Assembly (NCBI RefSeq): GCF_033097365.1
Contig: NZ_AP028461.1
Span: 9,389,501-9,453,500 of the forward strand
Direction: 5' to 3'
Length of the DNA stretch: 64,000 bases
From: Actinoplanes sichuanensis
GTDB lineage: Bacteria; Actinomycetota; Actinomycetes; Mycobacteriales; Micromonosporaceae
Of the stretch, positions 36,167 through 44,479 are shown in pieces (position 1 is the stretch's first letter; each line of letters starts with the position of its first letter). The position numbers were made by a program, and so were the translations under genes. The notes under the pieces are model-generated. The model searched no databases. It was not told the origin of the DNA and saw nothing but the letters and a program-made list of their open reading frames with translations.

Positions 36167-38023
36167 TCAGAACGCGTCCTCGTCCAGGTCCATCAGGTCG
36201 AGGGTGGTGTTCTCGATGATCCGGCGGTCGGCGCCGATCCGCGGCAGGATCTCCGCGACGAAGAAGCGGGCCGCGGCCACCTTGCCGGTGTAGAACTTCT
36301 TGTCCGCCTCGGAGACCTCGCCGTTCAGCGCGGTCAGGGCGACCTCGGCCTGGCGCAGCAGCAGCCACGCGAGGACCACGTCGCCGAGGGCGAGCAGGAT
36401 CCGGCGCGAGCTCAGGCCGATCTTGTACATCTCCCGGGCCTCGCCGTTCTGCACGGCCTGCAGCCAGCCCAGGGTCACGCCCAGGATGTTCTGCATCTCG
36501 GTGAGCGCCTTGCCGAGGGCGAGCCGCTCGTTCTTGAGCTGACCGTTGCCGGCCTCGCTCTCGATGAAGCCCTGGATCTCGGCGGCGACGGTGCCGAGCG
36601 TACGCCCGCCGTCCTTGACGATCTTGCGGAAGATCAGGTCGAGGCTCTGGATCGCGGTGGTGCCCTCGTAGAGGGTGTCGATCTTCGCGTCCCGGACGTA
36701 CTGCTCCAGCGGGTAGTCCTGGAGGAAGCCGGAACCGCCGAAGGTCTGCAGCGACTCGGCGCCGAGCAGCTCGTACGCCCGCTCCGACCCGACGCCCTTG
36801 ACCAGCGGCAGCAGGAAGTCGTTGACGTGGCTGGCGATCTTCGCGGTCTTCTCGTCGCCCGCGGCCTGCGCGATGGCGACCTTGTCCTGCCAGGTCGCGG
36901 TGTAGATGACCAGGGCGCGGAGGGCCTCGGCGTACGACTTCTGGAGCATCAGCGAACGGCGTACGTCCGGGTGGTGGGTGATGGTCACCCGCGGCGCGGC
37001 CTTGTCGGTGTTCTGCACCAGGTCGGCGCCCTGTACGCGGTTCTTCGCGTACTCCAGCGCGTTGAGGTAACCGGTGGACAGGGTGGCGATCGCCTTGGTG
37101 CCGACCATCATCCGGGCGTTCTCAATGATCATGAACATCTGCCGGATGCCCTGGTGCACCTCGCCGAGCAGCCAGCCCTTGGCCGGGGTGCCGTGCTCAC
37201 CGAAGGTCATCTCGCACGTGTTGGAGACCTTGAGGCCCATCTTGTGCTCGACATTGGTGGCGTAGACGCCGTTGCGCTCACCGAGCTCACCGGTGGCCGG
37301 GTCGAAGTGGTACTTCGGCACGATGAAGAGCGACAGCCCCTTCGTACCGGGACCGCCCACGCCCTCGACGCCCACCGGGCGGGCCAGGACGTAGTGGATG
37401 ATGTTCTCGCTCAGGTCGTGCTCGCCCGAGGTGATGAAGCGCTTGACGCCCTCGATGTGCCACGAGCCGTCCGGCTGCGGGATGGCGCGGGCGCGGCCGG
37501 CACCGACGTCCGAGCCGGCGTCCGGCTCGGTGAGGACCATGGTGGAGCCCCACTGCTTCTCGACGAAGAGCTTGGCCCACTCCTTCTGCTCCTCGGTGCC
37601 CTCGGTCCAGGTCACGTTGGCGAAGGACGGACCGGACGAGTACATCCAGACGGGGGCGTTGGCCCCGAGGATCTGCTCGGCCACGGCCCAGACGAGGCTC
37701 CGCGGCGCCGGGGTGCCACCGAGGCCGGTCGGCAGGTCGAGCCGCCAGAACTCGGACGCCATGAACGTCTCGTAGGACTTCTTGAACGACTCCGGCAGCG
37801 GCGCGGTGTTCGTCGCGGGGTCGAAGACCGGTGGGTTGCGGTCCGCGTCGGTGTAGCTGGCGGCCAGGTCCTCACGGGCCAGCCGGTCGACCTCCACGAG
37901 CACGTCGCGCGCGGACTCCAGGTCGAACTCGTCGAACGGCGCCTGGCCGAGCGACTTCTCTGCTCCGAAGACCTCGAACAGGTTGAACTGGAGGTCACGA
38001 AGGTTGCTCTTGTAGTGCGTCAT
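36167..38023 (-). CDS. fadE5: FadE5-like acyl-CoA dehydrogenase
   Basis: 618 residues. It starts [20 protein letters not shown], the N-terminal form of mycobacterial FadE5, a broad-range acyl-CoA dehydrogenase of the larger (about 600-residue) class with an extra C-terminal region. The FAD-binding core is recognisable from [20 protein letters not shown] and [16 protein letters not shown] (about 160-210); the catalytic Glu is in the helix [16 protein letters not shown] near 455-470. It performs the first beta-oxidation step, passing electrons to ETF. The ETF oxidoreductase EtfD is encoded 11 kb away and shares an operator-like motif with this gene. No strong ribosome binding site is seen before the ATG. 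Confidence 0.9.
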   Translation of the reverse strand: MTHYKSNLRDLQFNLFEVFGAEKSLGQAPFDEFDLESARDVLVEVDRLAREDLAASYTDADRNPPVFDPATNTAPLPESFKKSYETFMASEFWRLDLPTGLGGTPAPRSLVWAVAEQILGANAPVWMYSSGPSFANVTWTEGTEEQKEWAKLFVEKQWGSTMVLTEPDAGSDVGAGRARAIPQPDGSWHIEGVKRFITSGEHDLSENIIHYVLARPVGVEGVGGPGTKGLSLFIVPKYHFDPATGELGERNGVYATNVEHKMGLKVSNTCEMTFGEHGTPAKGWLLGEVHQGIRQMFMIIENARMMVGTKAIATLSTGYLNALEYAKNRVQGADLVQNTDKAAPRVTITHHPDVRRSLMLQKSYAEALRALVIYTATWQDKVAIAQAAGDEKTAKIASHVNDFLLPLVKGVGSERAYELLGAESLQTFGGSGFLQDYPLEQYVRDAKIDTLYEGTTAIQSLDLIFRKIVKDGGRTLGTVAAEIQGFIESEAGNGQLKNERLALGKALTEMQNILGVTLGWLQAVQNGEAREMYKIGLSSRRILLALGDVVLAWLLLRQAEVALTALNGEVSEADKKFYTGKVAAARFFVAEILPRIGADRRIIENTTLDLMDLDEDAF

Positions 38024-38051
38024 GGTGCTTGGCCCCGCTCTCCGGACGCGA

Positions 38052-38091
38052 GTTACCCGTCAGTAACCCCACTCTATTACTCATCGGTAGC
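38052..38091 (-). promoter_or_regulatory. Two operator-like motifs upstream of the FadE5-like gene
   Basis: GTTACC-CGTC-AGTAAC at 38052-38067 and, on the other strand, GCTACC-GATG-AGTAAT at 38076-38091. They fit the shared RYTACC-N4-AGTAAY pattern, which is close to a palindrome as expected for a TetR-type dimer. They are 29 and 53 bases from the start codon, so binding would cover the promoter. Confidence 0.65.
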
Positions 38092-38269
38092 CAGCGACAA
38101 CCCAGGCAGGGTTTCTGGGCAGACCCACCAGGAAGGGGCGTGGGTCAGTCCGATCGGGTGGCTGTCGATACAGCCGTTCGGCCATTTGCCTACTTCGACA
38201 CGCTGATCACGTATCGCGGGCACGGACGGCTCGTTCTTAGGGATAGACAGCTACGAACAGGGGGACGCC

Positions 38270-38425
38270 ATGTTCGCCACGCTCAAGAACCTGATCCCGG
38301 AGCCGCGCCAGGCCAACCAGCCGCGCAACTACGTCGGGCGACACCGTCAACCCGACCAGGTTCCACCAGTTCCAGCGCCGACCTCGCCGGCCGTCCCGGT
38401 CGAGACCGAGGACAGCGCGGCCTGA
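38270..38425 (+). CDS. Small Pro-rich hypothetical protein (51 aa)
   Basis: MFATLKNLIPEPRQANQPRN begins a short protein, rich in Pro and ending VPVETEDSAA. AGGGGGA is 5 bases before the ATG, a good ribosome binding site, and codon third positions are mostly G or C. It ends 2 bases before the stop of the convergent SpoIIE phosphatase. No membrane segment; probably disordered. No family recognised. The 246 bases before it also carry the promoter of the acyl-CoA dehydrogenase on the other strand. Confidence 0.55.
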   Translation: MFATLKNLIPEPRQANQPRNYVGRHRQPDQVPPVPAPTSPAVPVETEDSAA

Positions 38426-38427
38426 CA

Positions 38428-39555
38428 TCAGCTGCCCGCGGCTCCGACTTCCCAGCTCGGCACCGAGACGGCAGCGCCGCCGTCCGGACCGGCGTACTCC
38501 AGCAGAACCAACGCGATGTCGTCCTCGAGACGCCCATGGACCCAGTCGACCAGGGCCGTCTCCAGCGACGCGAGACCGTCCCCGACCGTGCCGTGGCCCA
38601 GCAGGCGCCACGCACGGTCGGCGGTCGGAAAGAACTCACCGTCCCGCCGCGCCTCGCCCAGCCCGTCGGTGAACAGCAGCAGCCGGTCGCCCGGCTCCAG
38701 ACGCTCCACCCGCGCCTTGACCTCCGGCATGAAACCGAGAGGCGGTGCCGGCGCGGGCGGCTCCAGCGGAATGACCTGACCCCGCCGCAGCAGCAGCGGC
38801 GCCGGATGTCCACAGTTGACGATCGTCAGGGTGCCGCCGCGCTCCTCGACCAGAGCCGCTGTGACGAAATCCTCATCGCCGACACTGCGGGCCACCGCCC
38901 GGTCCAGATCCTGCACGATCGACTTCAGATCGGCCCGCTCGTACGCGACATGCCGATACGAACCGAGCACGATGCTCGCCAGGCGTACCGCGTCGAGGCC
39001 CTTACCCCGTACGTCCCCGATGATGATCCGAACGCCGTAAGGCGTGTTGAGGGCCTCGTAGAGGTCGCCTCCGATGTCCGCCGCAGCCGTCGCCGAGATG
39101 TACCGGCCGGCCACCGCCAGCGCGCCCACCTGCGGCCCGATCGGTCGCAGCACCGCCTGCTGGGCCACCGCCGCCAGCCGTAGCAGCTCGGCGATCTTCT
39201 CGGCCTGCCGCTGGCGGATCGTGGCACCGGCGGCGGCCACGCCGGTGGCCAGCACGATGCCCATCAGGTTGACCAGGCCGGCCATGCCGACATTCGGACC
39301 GGCCAGCCCGACGAAGACCGCCCCGACCATCGTGGCGACCACGCCGGTCCCCAGGACCAACTGCCAGACGGCGAAGACCGCGGCCAGGAACGGCACCGCC
39401 GCCAGCAGACCGACATAGTCCACGCCGGGCTCGGTCGACTCCACGGCGGACACGACGGCGAGCAGCACGAGGGCCGCGCCGATCCCGGCGCGGTTCCCTG
39501 GGCTCAGCGGGCGTCGTCCCGCCATGAAAGTAGGCATGGTTCCGCCGAACAGCAT
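38428..39555 (-). CDS. Membrane-anchored SpoIIE-type PP2C phosphatase
   Basis: 375 residues. The N-terminal part (about 20-115) has three or four membrane segments. A linker helix with TIRQRQAEKIAELLRLAAVA (about 112-131) leads into the SpoIIE/PP2C domain (about 140-360), with ATAAADIGGDLYEAL containing the metal-binding Asp and Gly-Asp, IIIGDVRGKGLDAVRLA, IVNCGHPAPLLL and LLLFTDGLGEARRDG. It resembles RsbU-like phosphatases that act on anti-sigma antagonists, with no PAS, GAF or HAMP sensor domain, so the membrane part may be the sensor. Two starts are possible (39555 and 39537). Confidence 0.88.
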   Translation of the reverse strand: MLFGGTMPTFMAGRRPLSPGNRAGIGAALVLLAVVSAVESTEPGVDYVGLLAAVPFLAAVFAVWQLVLGTGVVATMVGAVFVGLAGPNVGMAGLVNLMGIVLATGVAAAGATIRQRQAEKIAELLRLAAVAQQAVLRPIGPQVGALAVAGRYISATAAADIGGDLYEALNTPYGVRIIIGDVRGKGLDAVRLASIVLGSYRHVAYERADLKSIVQDLDRAVARSVGDEDFVTAALVEERGGTLTIVNCGHPAPLLLRRGQVIPLEPPAPAPPLGFMPEVKARVERLEPGDRLLLFTDGLGEARRDGEFFPTADRAWRLLGHGTVGDGLASLETALVDWVHGRLEDDIALVLLEYAGPDGGAAVSVPSWEVGAAGS

Positions 39556-39678
39556 GCCCGATCGACCTGACGTCGGGCATCAACTTGACCCGTAGGCTGA
39601 GTCGGTTCTGACCTGACGTAGGTACCGCAGTCATTCGGTCGGTCCAACAAGAACGGCGCCCGGTGACAGGATGTCTGC

Positions 39679-40221
39679 GTGACCGACGATCTCCGTGATC
39701 TTCTCCGATCCGCCTTCCGCTGGACCGACCTCGGCCCCGGCCACGACTACATGGTCAGCGACCGCTCCGGATGGTGGCGTGACCCGCGCATCCTGGACGG
39801 TCTCGGACCGGCCCTCGCCGACCTGTTCCGAGCCGACCGGCCGACCGTCGTGGTCTCGCCGGAGGTGACCGGATTCATGGTCGGGCCCCTGGTGGCACGG
39901 GCGCTCGGGGTGGGGTTCGTGGAGGCGTACCGGGCCGGGGCGCGCCGGGCCATCGCCGAGCCGATGATCTGGGCCGACGTGCCCTCGGACCACCGCGGCG
40001 ACGTGCAGCGCCTGGGCGTACGGGAGAAACTGATCGGCCCCGGCGACCGCGCCCTCGTCGTCGACGACTGGGCGGCCACCGGGGCTCAGGCTCGTGGCCT
40101 GCGCGAACTTCTCGGATCGAGGTACCTGGGCACGGCCGTGATCGTCGACGAGTGCCCGCCCGAGGTGTCGGCCGAGCTGGTGATCAGGACCCTGCTGACC
40201 GGAATGGACCTGGACCCGTAA
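39679..40221 (+). CDS. Phosphoribosyltransferase-family protein
   Basis: 180 residues of the PRTase type I fold. The PRPP-binding motif is RALVVDDWAATGAQARGLREL near 122-142, where DD and TG match the consensus (V-I/V-D-D-x-x-x-T-G). The upstream half contains VSPEVTGFMVGPLVARALGVGFVEAYR near 52-77, typical of apt/xpt-like enzymes. The substrate base cannot be told; it is shorter than pyrE and lacks the hypoxanthine signature. A GTG start with a weak AGGA. It is convergent with the YciI gene, separated by 10 bases. Confidence 0.8.
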   Translation: MTDDLRDLLRSAFRWTDLGPGHDYMVSDRSGWWRDPRILDGLGPALADLFRADRPTVVVSPEVTGFMVGPLVARALGVGFVEAYRAGARRAIAEPMIWADVPSDHRGDVQRLGVREKLIGPGDRALVVDDWAATGAQARGLRELLGSRYLGTAVIVDECPPEVSAELVIRTLLTGMDLDP

Positions 40222-40231
40222 ACAAAATGGA

Positions 40232-40519
40232 CTAGCGGGCCCGCTGGTAGCCGGCGAGAGCGCCCCGGGTCGGGTGCCAGCCGGTCGCGGTGTAGCCGGC
40301 CAGGCCCCGCACCACATACGGGTCGGTGGCCATCAGCTCCTGCGCCTCGGCCTCGGTGTCCACGTCCAGCAGGATGATGCCGCCGGTCGGCGGGTCCATC
40401 CGGCCCGCGGTGACCGCGTAGCCCGTCTTCTCCAGCTCGTCGACGAAGGCCAGGTGGTCGGCACGGGCCGCGTCGACCTCGTCGAGCGGCTTCAGGTACG
40501 TCGAAATCATGAGATACAC
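40232..40519 (-). CDS. YciI-family protein
   Basis: 95-residue single-domain protein of the YciI/dimeric alpha-beta barrel type. It begins MYLMISTYLKPLDEVDAAR, with HLAFVDELEKTGYAV and GRMDPPTGGIILLDVDTEAEA in the usual positions and DPYVVRGLAGYTATGWHP near the C-terminus. The conserved His (HLAFV) and Asp (TDPYV) of the family are present. Members are small enzymes or accessory domains of unknown exact reaction. GTG start at 40519, with ATG 40510 possible. Confidence 0.85.
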   Translation of the reverse strand: MYLMISTYLKPLDEVDAARADHLAFVDELEKTGYAVTAGRMDPPTGGIILLDVDTEAEAQELMATDPYVVRGLAGYTATGWHPTRGALAGYQRAR

Positions 40520-40593
40520 GCCGCCAATCGTAGATCCCGTTACAGCCGCCCGGAGGGTGCCGATCAGCGGCGGGCAAAAGGTACTTTTCGGGG

Positions 40594-41073
40594 GTGCAGA
40601 TCCAGATCACCGCGGTTGCCGACCCGGCATTGATCGCCGCCGCCACCAGGCACGGCCTCCGCCGCCCGGTCCTCGCCGCCCGCCTCGCCGGATGGGCGTT
40701 CCTGCTGGTCGCGGTGCTTCTGCTGGGCGTCACCGGGGACCTCAGCCCGGGTCTTCTAACCGGGGGCGCGGCGCTCGCCGTGATCGTGCCGGTGGTCCTG
40801 CTCAACCACACCGCGCGTGGCCTGCGCGCCGGGCGGCTCACCACCTACGAGATCAGCGAGGGCGGGGTCGCCAGCTCGGACTCGGAGGTTCGGCACGCGT
40901 ACGCCTGGCGGGCCGTCCGGTCGGTCGAACAACTCTCCGGGCAGTTGCTCTTCCGACTGCGCGGCACCCGATTCCTGCCGGTTCCGACGGCCGGGCTGAG
41001 CCCGGCACAGATCGAACAGGTCCTCGGCGCGGCGTCCGCGAACGGGCTTCCGGTCCGACGAAACACCCATTAG
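40594..41073 (+). CDS. YcxB-like membrane protein
   Basis: 159 residues. Two membrane segments (about 29-45 and 52-68) precede a small beta-rich domain (about 80-150) with ISEGGVASSDSEVRHAYAW, RAVRSVEQLSGQLLFRLRGT and RFLPVPTAGLSPAQIEQVL, the layout of YcxB-like C-terminal domains. Function unknown. GTG start at 40594; the ribosome binding site is weak. The stop overlaps a 16-base sequence that recurs before the last gene of the window. Confidence 0.75.
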   Translation: MQIQITAVADPALIAAATRHGLRRPVLAARLAGWAFLLVAVLLLGVTGDLSPGLLTGGAALAVIVPVVLLNHTARGLRAGRLTTYEISEGGVASSDSEVRHAYAWRAVRSVEQLSGQLLFRLRGTRFLPVPTAGLSPAQIEQVLGAASANGLPVRRNTH

Positions 41074-41265
41074 GGGTACGGCTACCCGGATCTCCCCCAC
41101 GCCGAGCGGGCCGGTCGCCCCACCCATCAGCGGCTTCCCGTCCGCCCTTCGCCTTGCAGCCTCCGCCTTCGGCCTTCGCGCCTTTCACCCTTTCGGCCTG
41201 CGCCTTTGGCCCTTGCGTCCGCCGGCTCGCCTCTCAGCGCGTCTCACCTTCCGGCGGCCCGCCCC
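41074..41265. other. Intergenic region with pyrimidine-rich degenerate repeats
   Basis: 192 bases without a supported gene. From about 41150 the plus strand shows irregular repeats of GCCTTYGCC/CGCCTTT type (pyrimidine-rich on this strand). No hairpin strong enough to be the dcd terminator was found, though it is where dcd transcription should end. Confidence 0.5.
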
Positions 41266-41844
41266 TCAGTGCGTCGGCCAGGTGCGGAAGTTGAGCGCCG
41301 AACGGCTCGCCGTCGGCCCGCGCTGCCCCTGGTAGCGGGATCCGTAAACGGCCGAACCGTATGGGTGCTCAGCCGGGCTGGACAGCCGGAAGATGCACAG
41401 CTGCCCGATCTTCATCCCCGGCCAGAGCTTGATCGGCAGGTTGGCCACGTTGGAGAGTTCCAGCGTCACGTGCCCCGAGAACCCCGGGTCGATGAACCCG
41501 GCGGTCGAGTGGGTGAGCAGGCCGAGTCGCCCGAGACTGCTCTTGCCCTCGAGCCGGGCGGCGAGATCCTGCCCGAGAGTGATCACCTCAAGCGTGGACG
41601 CCAGCACGAACTCACCCGGATGCAACACGAACGGCTGACCATCCTCCACCTCGACCGGGGCGGTCAGCTCATCCTGCTGCTCGGCCGGGTCGATGTGGGT
41701 GTACAGGTGGTTGTTGAACACCCGGAAGAACCGATCCAGCCGAACGTCGACGCTGGACGGCTGCATGAGCGACGGCTCGAACGGCTCCAGCGAGAGGCCA
41801 CCGGACTTGATTTCCGAGACCAGGTCACGGTCGGAGAGCAGCAT
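41266..41844 (-). CDS. dcd: dCTP deaminase (probably the bifunctional, dUMP-forming type)
   Basis: 192 residues. The family landmarks are [33 protein letters not shown] near 27-43, [45 protein letters not shown] (written here in parts: [11 protein letters not shown] and [11 protein letters not shown], with the catalytic Glu shortly after in VTLELSN) and [15 protein letters not shown]. The enzyme converts dCTP to dUTP or, in the bifunctional form common in actinobacteria, to dUMP, feeding thymidylate synthesis. The product type is inferred. The gene diverges from the SOS-box-preceded PNPOx gene, so both face the same 120-base region. Confidence 0.94.
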   Translation of the reverse strand: MLLSDRDLVSEIKSGGLSLEPFEPSLMQPSSVDVRLDRFFRVFNNHLYTHIDPAEQQDELTAPVEVEDGQPFVLHPGEFVLASTLEVITLGQDLAARLEGKSSLGRLGLLTHSTAGFIDPGFSGHVTLELSNVANLPIKLWPGMKIGQLCIFRLSSPAEHPYGSAVYGSRYQGQRGPTASRSALNFRTWPTH

Positions 41845-41937
41845 CGCAACACCATACCGACCGTCCCCGGCGCGCTCCTGTCCGGAGCCGCACCGACCAG
41901 GCCGAAGTCGCCCGAATCGGCGTGTTCAGTGGCCGCA

Positions 41938-41965
41938 TCGAACGTATGTTCGATAGAATGCGGGC
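41938..41965 (+). promoter_or_regulatory. Perfect LexA (SOS) box with overlapping -10 of a leaderless promoter
   Basis: TCGAAC-GTAT-GTTCGA (41938-41953) equals the actinobacterial SOS-box consensus TCGAAC-N4-GTTCGA; it even extends by one base at each end. Directly after it is TAGAAT (41954-41959), a strong -10. Transcription should start about 6-7 bases later, at the ATG itself (41966), so the mRNA is probably leaderless. LexA bound at the box would block the -10. Confidence 0.82.
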
Positions 41966-42472
41966 ATGGCTTCCTGGTCCGATTTCGCCGCCGCCGAGCC
42001 GGCGCTCGCCGACGGCATCCGTGCGCTCCTGCAGCAGTACGGCCCCGGCATGGGCTACCTGGCAACCATCCGCCCAGACGGCGGTCCACGCGTCCACCCG
42101 GTCTCCCCGGTCTTCACAGCCGACGGTCTCTACTGCTTCATCGTCGACTCCCCGAAACGCCGAGACCTGGAGCGCGACGGGCGTTACGCCCTGCACGCCT
42201 ACCCACCGGAGGACAACGACGACGAGGCCACCCTGACCGGCCGGGCAGTCCCGGTCCGAGACACCCGGGTGATCGCGCACCTGGCCGGCACCTTGCACGC
42301 CTCTCCAGACGTCGATTGGCGCCTGTTCGAGCTGACGATCGAGACAGCCATGCTCCGCCGCCACGGCCCAGCCGGAGCGCTACCACTGGCCGCCACCCCG
42401 TTCCTGCCGGCCTACGCCCAGACCTGGCAGGCCCCCCACCCGAAACCCAACCTGTTAGCCGTGGCCAGCTGA
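41966..42472 (+). CDS. Pyridoxamine 5'-phosphate oxidase-family (FMN/F420-binding split barrel) protein
   Basis: 168 residues. It begins MASWSDFAAAEPALADGIRA and contains the split-barrel flavin-binding core: YLATIRPDGGPRVHPVSPVF (about 31-50), LYCFIVDSPKRRDLERDGRY and LTGRAVPVRD. This family includes FMN and F420-dependent oxidoreductases and pigment-degrading enzymes; cofactor and substrate are not clear. A perfect SOS box and a -10 element lie immediately upstream and there is no ribosome binding site, consistent with a leaderless, DNA-damage-inducible transcript. It diverges from dcd, which serves nucleotide supply, so a shared response is possible though not shown. Confidence 0.85.
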   Translation: MASWSDFAAAEPALADGIRALLQQYGPGMGYLATIRPDGGPRVHPVSPVFTADGLYCFIVDSPKRRDLERDGRYALHAYPPEDNDDEATLTGRAVPVRDTRVIAHLAGTLHASPDVDWRLFELTIETAMLRRHGPAGALPLAATPFLPAYAQTWQAPHPKPNLLAVAS

Positions 42473-42578
42473 CCACCGACCCCGACACCCACTCGACAGC
42501 TGCTCGTGTCCTGGCCGCTCGCTTTTCCGGGACCGGTGCCATCGCCGACTCGGATAATCAGGTACAGTGGGGCAGCTT

Positions 42579-42652
42579 GCGGGTGTAGTTCAATGGCAGA
42601 ACATCAGCTTCCCAAGCTGACAGTGCGGGTTCGATTCCCGTCACCCGCTCCA
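42579..42652 (+). tRNA. tRNA-Gly (anticodon CCC)
   Basis: 74 bases including an encoded CCA. Seven-base acceptor stem GCGGGTG/CACCCGC, D arm with TTCAATGGCAGAA, anticodon stem TCAGC/GCTGA around loop TTCCCAA, and T arm GCGGGTTCGATTCCCGT. The anticodon CCC reads GGG. Possible -10 sequences TACAGT and GATAAT lie 11-26 bases upstream. A terminator hairpin follows. Confidence 0.97.
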
Positions 42653-42657
42653 CATAC

Positions 42658-42697
42658 GGAAGCCCTGGTCAGGACACATGTCCTCACCAGGGCTTCC
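42658..42697 (+). terminator. Terminator of tRNA-Gly
   Basis: A 12-bp perfect outer stem (GGAAGCCCTGGT and its complement) and an inner 6-bp stem (AGGACA/TGTCCT) with one mismatch between them. It starts 6 bases after the tRNA. Confidence 0.85.
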
Positions 42698-42907
42698 GTC
42701 GTTCCGGGCCATGCCGAAACAGCCGGGTGGATACTCGCGGCCCTTGGCTACGCTGCGGACAAGCGCCTACGGGCTGTCTTCGACGTGATGGAGAAGGACC
42801 GTAGTGCAATCAGGACCTAAGAAAGAGGGGCTGCGTTCTCCGGGGCTCGACGTCGCTAGGAGCCGGGCCGACGCCGCGGGCCACCTCCAGGACAGGAGAC
42901 ACCGGGA

Positions 42908-43398
42908 GTGAGAGCCGCCGGACGAAGGTGCGGCCTGGTGGCTCTGGCCGTCGGCGTGCTGGTGGTCGGTGCCGGATGCGACTTTCCCGACGCGACGGAT
43001 GAGGCGCGTGACGCGGCCGTCGAGTCGGCTCGTCAGGGCCTGGACGACTTCCGGGACGGGTTCAGCTATCAACTGCGTCAGGCGGCTGGTCAGACCTGGA
43101 CCGGTCAGCGGCTTCGCGAGGAGATCGAGCCCGGCCTGCGGGACCGCGGCAAGGATTCTCACCTGCTCGCGGTCACGGCGGACGGACGTCGAGTCACCGC
43201 GCAGTTCGCCGTGAACGGGCGAGGCGCGGGCGGCGGCGGCACATACGAGGAGTTCTCCTGGGTGACGTGCGCGTCCGTGACCGGCACACCGGCTCCGGAC
43301 CGGCACCTCAGGTCGAGGCCATCCCGTGTCCCCCCGATTTCCCGCTGTCGGACGTGTGGGCACATGTCAACGAGATAGGCCCACTACCGGCGAACTGA
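42908..43398 (+). CDS. Putative lipoprotein, C-terminal end possibly frameshifted
   Basis: The N-terminus has a lipoprotein signal (MRAAGRRCGLVALAVGVLVV, then lipobox GAGC with the lipid-bearing Cys near residue 23). The mature part is acidic and helical (DEARDAAVESARQGLDDFRD) with a later beta region (LLAVTADGRRVTAQFAV, GGTYEEFSWVTCASVTGT). In the uninterrupted frame the protein would end at 43378 with an Arg/Ser/Cys-rich tail that looks out of frame. Inserting one G near 43287-43290 gives GSGPAPQVEAIPCPPDFPL and DVWAHVNEIGPLPAN with a stop at 43398, which looks far more protein-like and gives a second Cys pair. GTG start, 2 bases after a GGGA-type ribosome binding site and so not certain. 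Function unknown. Confidence 0.65.
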
Positions 43399-43447
43399 CC
43401 AGGCTGCTCGGCCGGCAGTGCGCCATCACCCGCGCGCCTGGCCGCGG

Positions 43448-44368
43448 TCAGTCGCCGATGGTGATGAAGACGTCGTCTATTGCTCCGGCGAACTGGTCGT
43501 TTCCGGGGGCCGGGCCCTTTCCGCCGATTCGTAGGGGCTCGGCGTTTGCGATCGAGAGCTGGGGTGGCAGCGGCACCCAGGCTCGCGGGGCGCCGTCGAC
43601 GACCATGATCAGGCGGTTCAGGGTTCGGCGGCATTCCAGGTCGTGCCATCGGCCGTCGGCCACGTTGATCCACGGTTCGGCTCGGTAGATTCCGCCCCGG
43701 GCTCCGGCGATCACACAGCTGGGATGGCCCTGCCGGTGGTCGACCTGGAGTTTGTACTGGCTGACCCCACCGACCGAGTAGCCCTTCTGCAGCACGTTGG
43801 ACCCGTCGGCGAGGTCCGCGTAGGTCATCCGCACCGACGCCCCGTACCGCATGGATCGCCGTCCGGGGTTGAGGCTGTCGTCGCGGAAGCCCTCCAGGAT
43901 CGCGCGGGGGCAATCCCGTTCGCGCGGCAGCGTGCATCGGTCCGGGTAGGCGACGGCAAGACCGGAGCCCTGGGGTACGAGCCGGAGCGCGCCCCCGTTC
44001 TGCCCGAGGGGCCGCAGTTCGTGCCCGCCTTCGACGTCGGCGATGGGCCGGCCGACACCGGCGTCGAAGTCGTACCGGACCTCGAACGGCGACCCGGCGA
44101 TGCGGATCCGGCCGGGTGTGACCGGCGCGGAGAAGGCACTCACGTTGTTGAGGAAACCTGGTACCGGCCGGCTCGGGGTGACCGCGGGCACCGGTGTGAC
44201 GCGCAGTGGCGCGGGCGGACCTGATGTCGGTGGGACCGGGCTGTGCCCGAAGGGGGGAGGCGGCCCGGCGACGGACGGGGTGCGCTGCAGGATCACGGAC
44301 ACCCCGGTCAGGACGAGAGCCGCCGAAAGGACACCGATCGGTACAGCGCGTCGCCGAAAGTGAAGCAT
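43448..44368 (-). CDS. Membrane-anchored LamG/concanavalin-like domain protein
   Basis: 306 residues. An N-terminal membrane segment (about 9-28, VPIGVLSAALVLTGVSVIL) is followed by a Pro-rich linker (about 35-75, PPPPFGHSPVPPTSGPP) and a beta-rich domain (about 85-306) resembling LamG/concanavalin-like folds: RYDFDAGVGRPIADVEGG, RSMRYGASVRMTYADLADG, WHDLECRRTLNRLIMVVDG and FAGAIDDVFITIGD. Such domains bind carbohydrate or protein ligands outside the cell. Two cysteine pairs may form disulfides. ATG 44368 is preferred over an upstream start at 44431 because the signal starts there, but no clear ribosome binding site is seen. It is convergent with the lipoprotein gene. Confidence 0.8.
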   Translation of the reverse strand: MLHFRRRAVPIGVLSAALVLTGVSVILQRTPSVAGPPPPFGHSPVPPTSGPPAPLRVTPVPAVTPSRPVPGFLNNVSAFSAPVTPGRIRIAGSPFEVRYDFDAGVGRPIADVEGGHELRPLGQNGGALRLVPQGSGLAVAYPDRCTLPRERDCPRAILEGFRDDSLNPGRRSMRYGASVRMTYADLADGSNVLQKGYSVGGVSQYKLQVDHRQGHPSCVIAGARGGIYRAEPWINVADGRWHDLECRRTLNRLIMVVDGAPRAWVPLPPQLSIANAEPLRIGGKGPAPGNDQFAGAIDDVFITIGD

Positions 44369-44479
44369 GTGCTTATTGTCCGGAATGAGGCCTAAGTCGC
44401 GAACCGGCGCACCGAAACGCCGGAGAACCACTCGAACGCGGTAGACCGAACCACCGAATCCGAACCGGGGTAACGCAGA

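Noticed and set aside
36083..38206. Plus-strand open frame (707 codons) opposite the acyl-CoA dehydrogenase
   Set aside because: Antisense shadow, and it runs through a strong terminator and the upstream operators.
42506..42820. Plus-strand gene of 104 codons overlapping tRNA-Gly
   Set aside because: It covers the whole tRNA and its terminator, and has no homology-like sequence.
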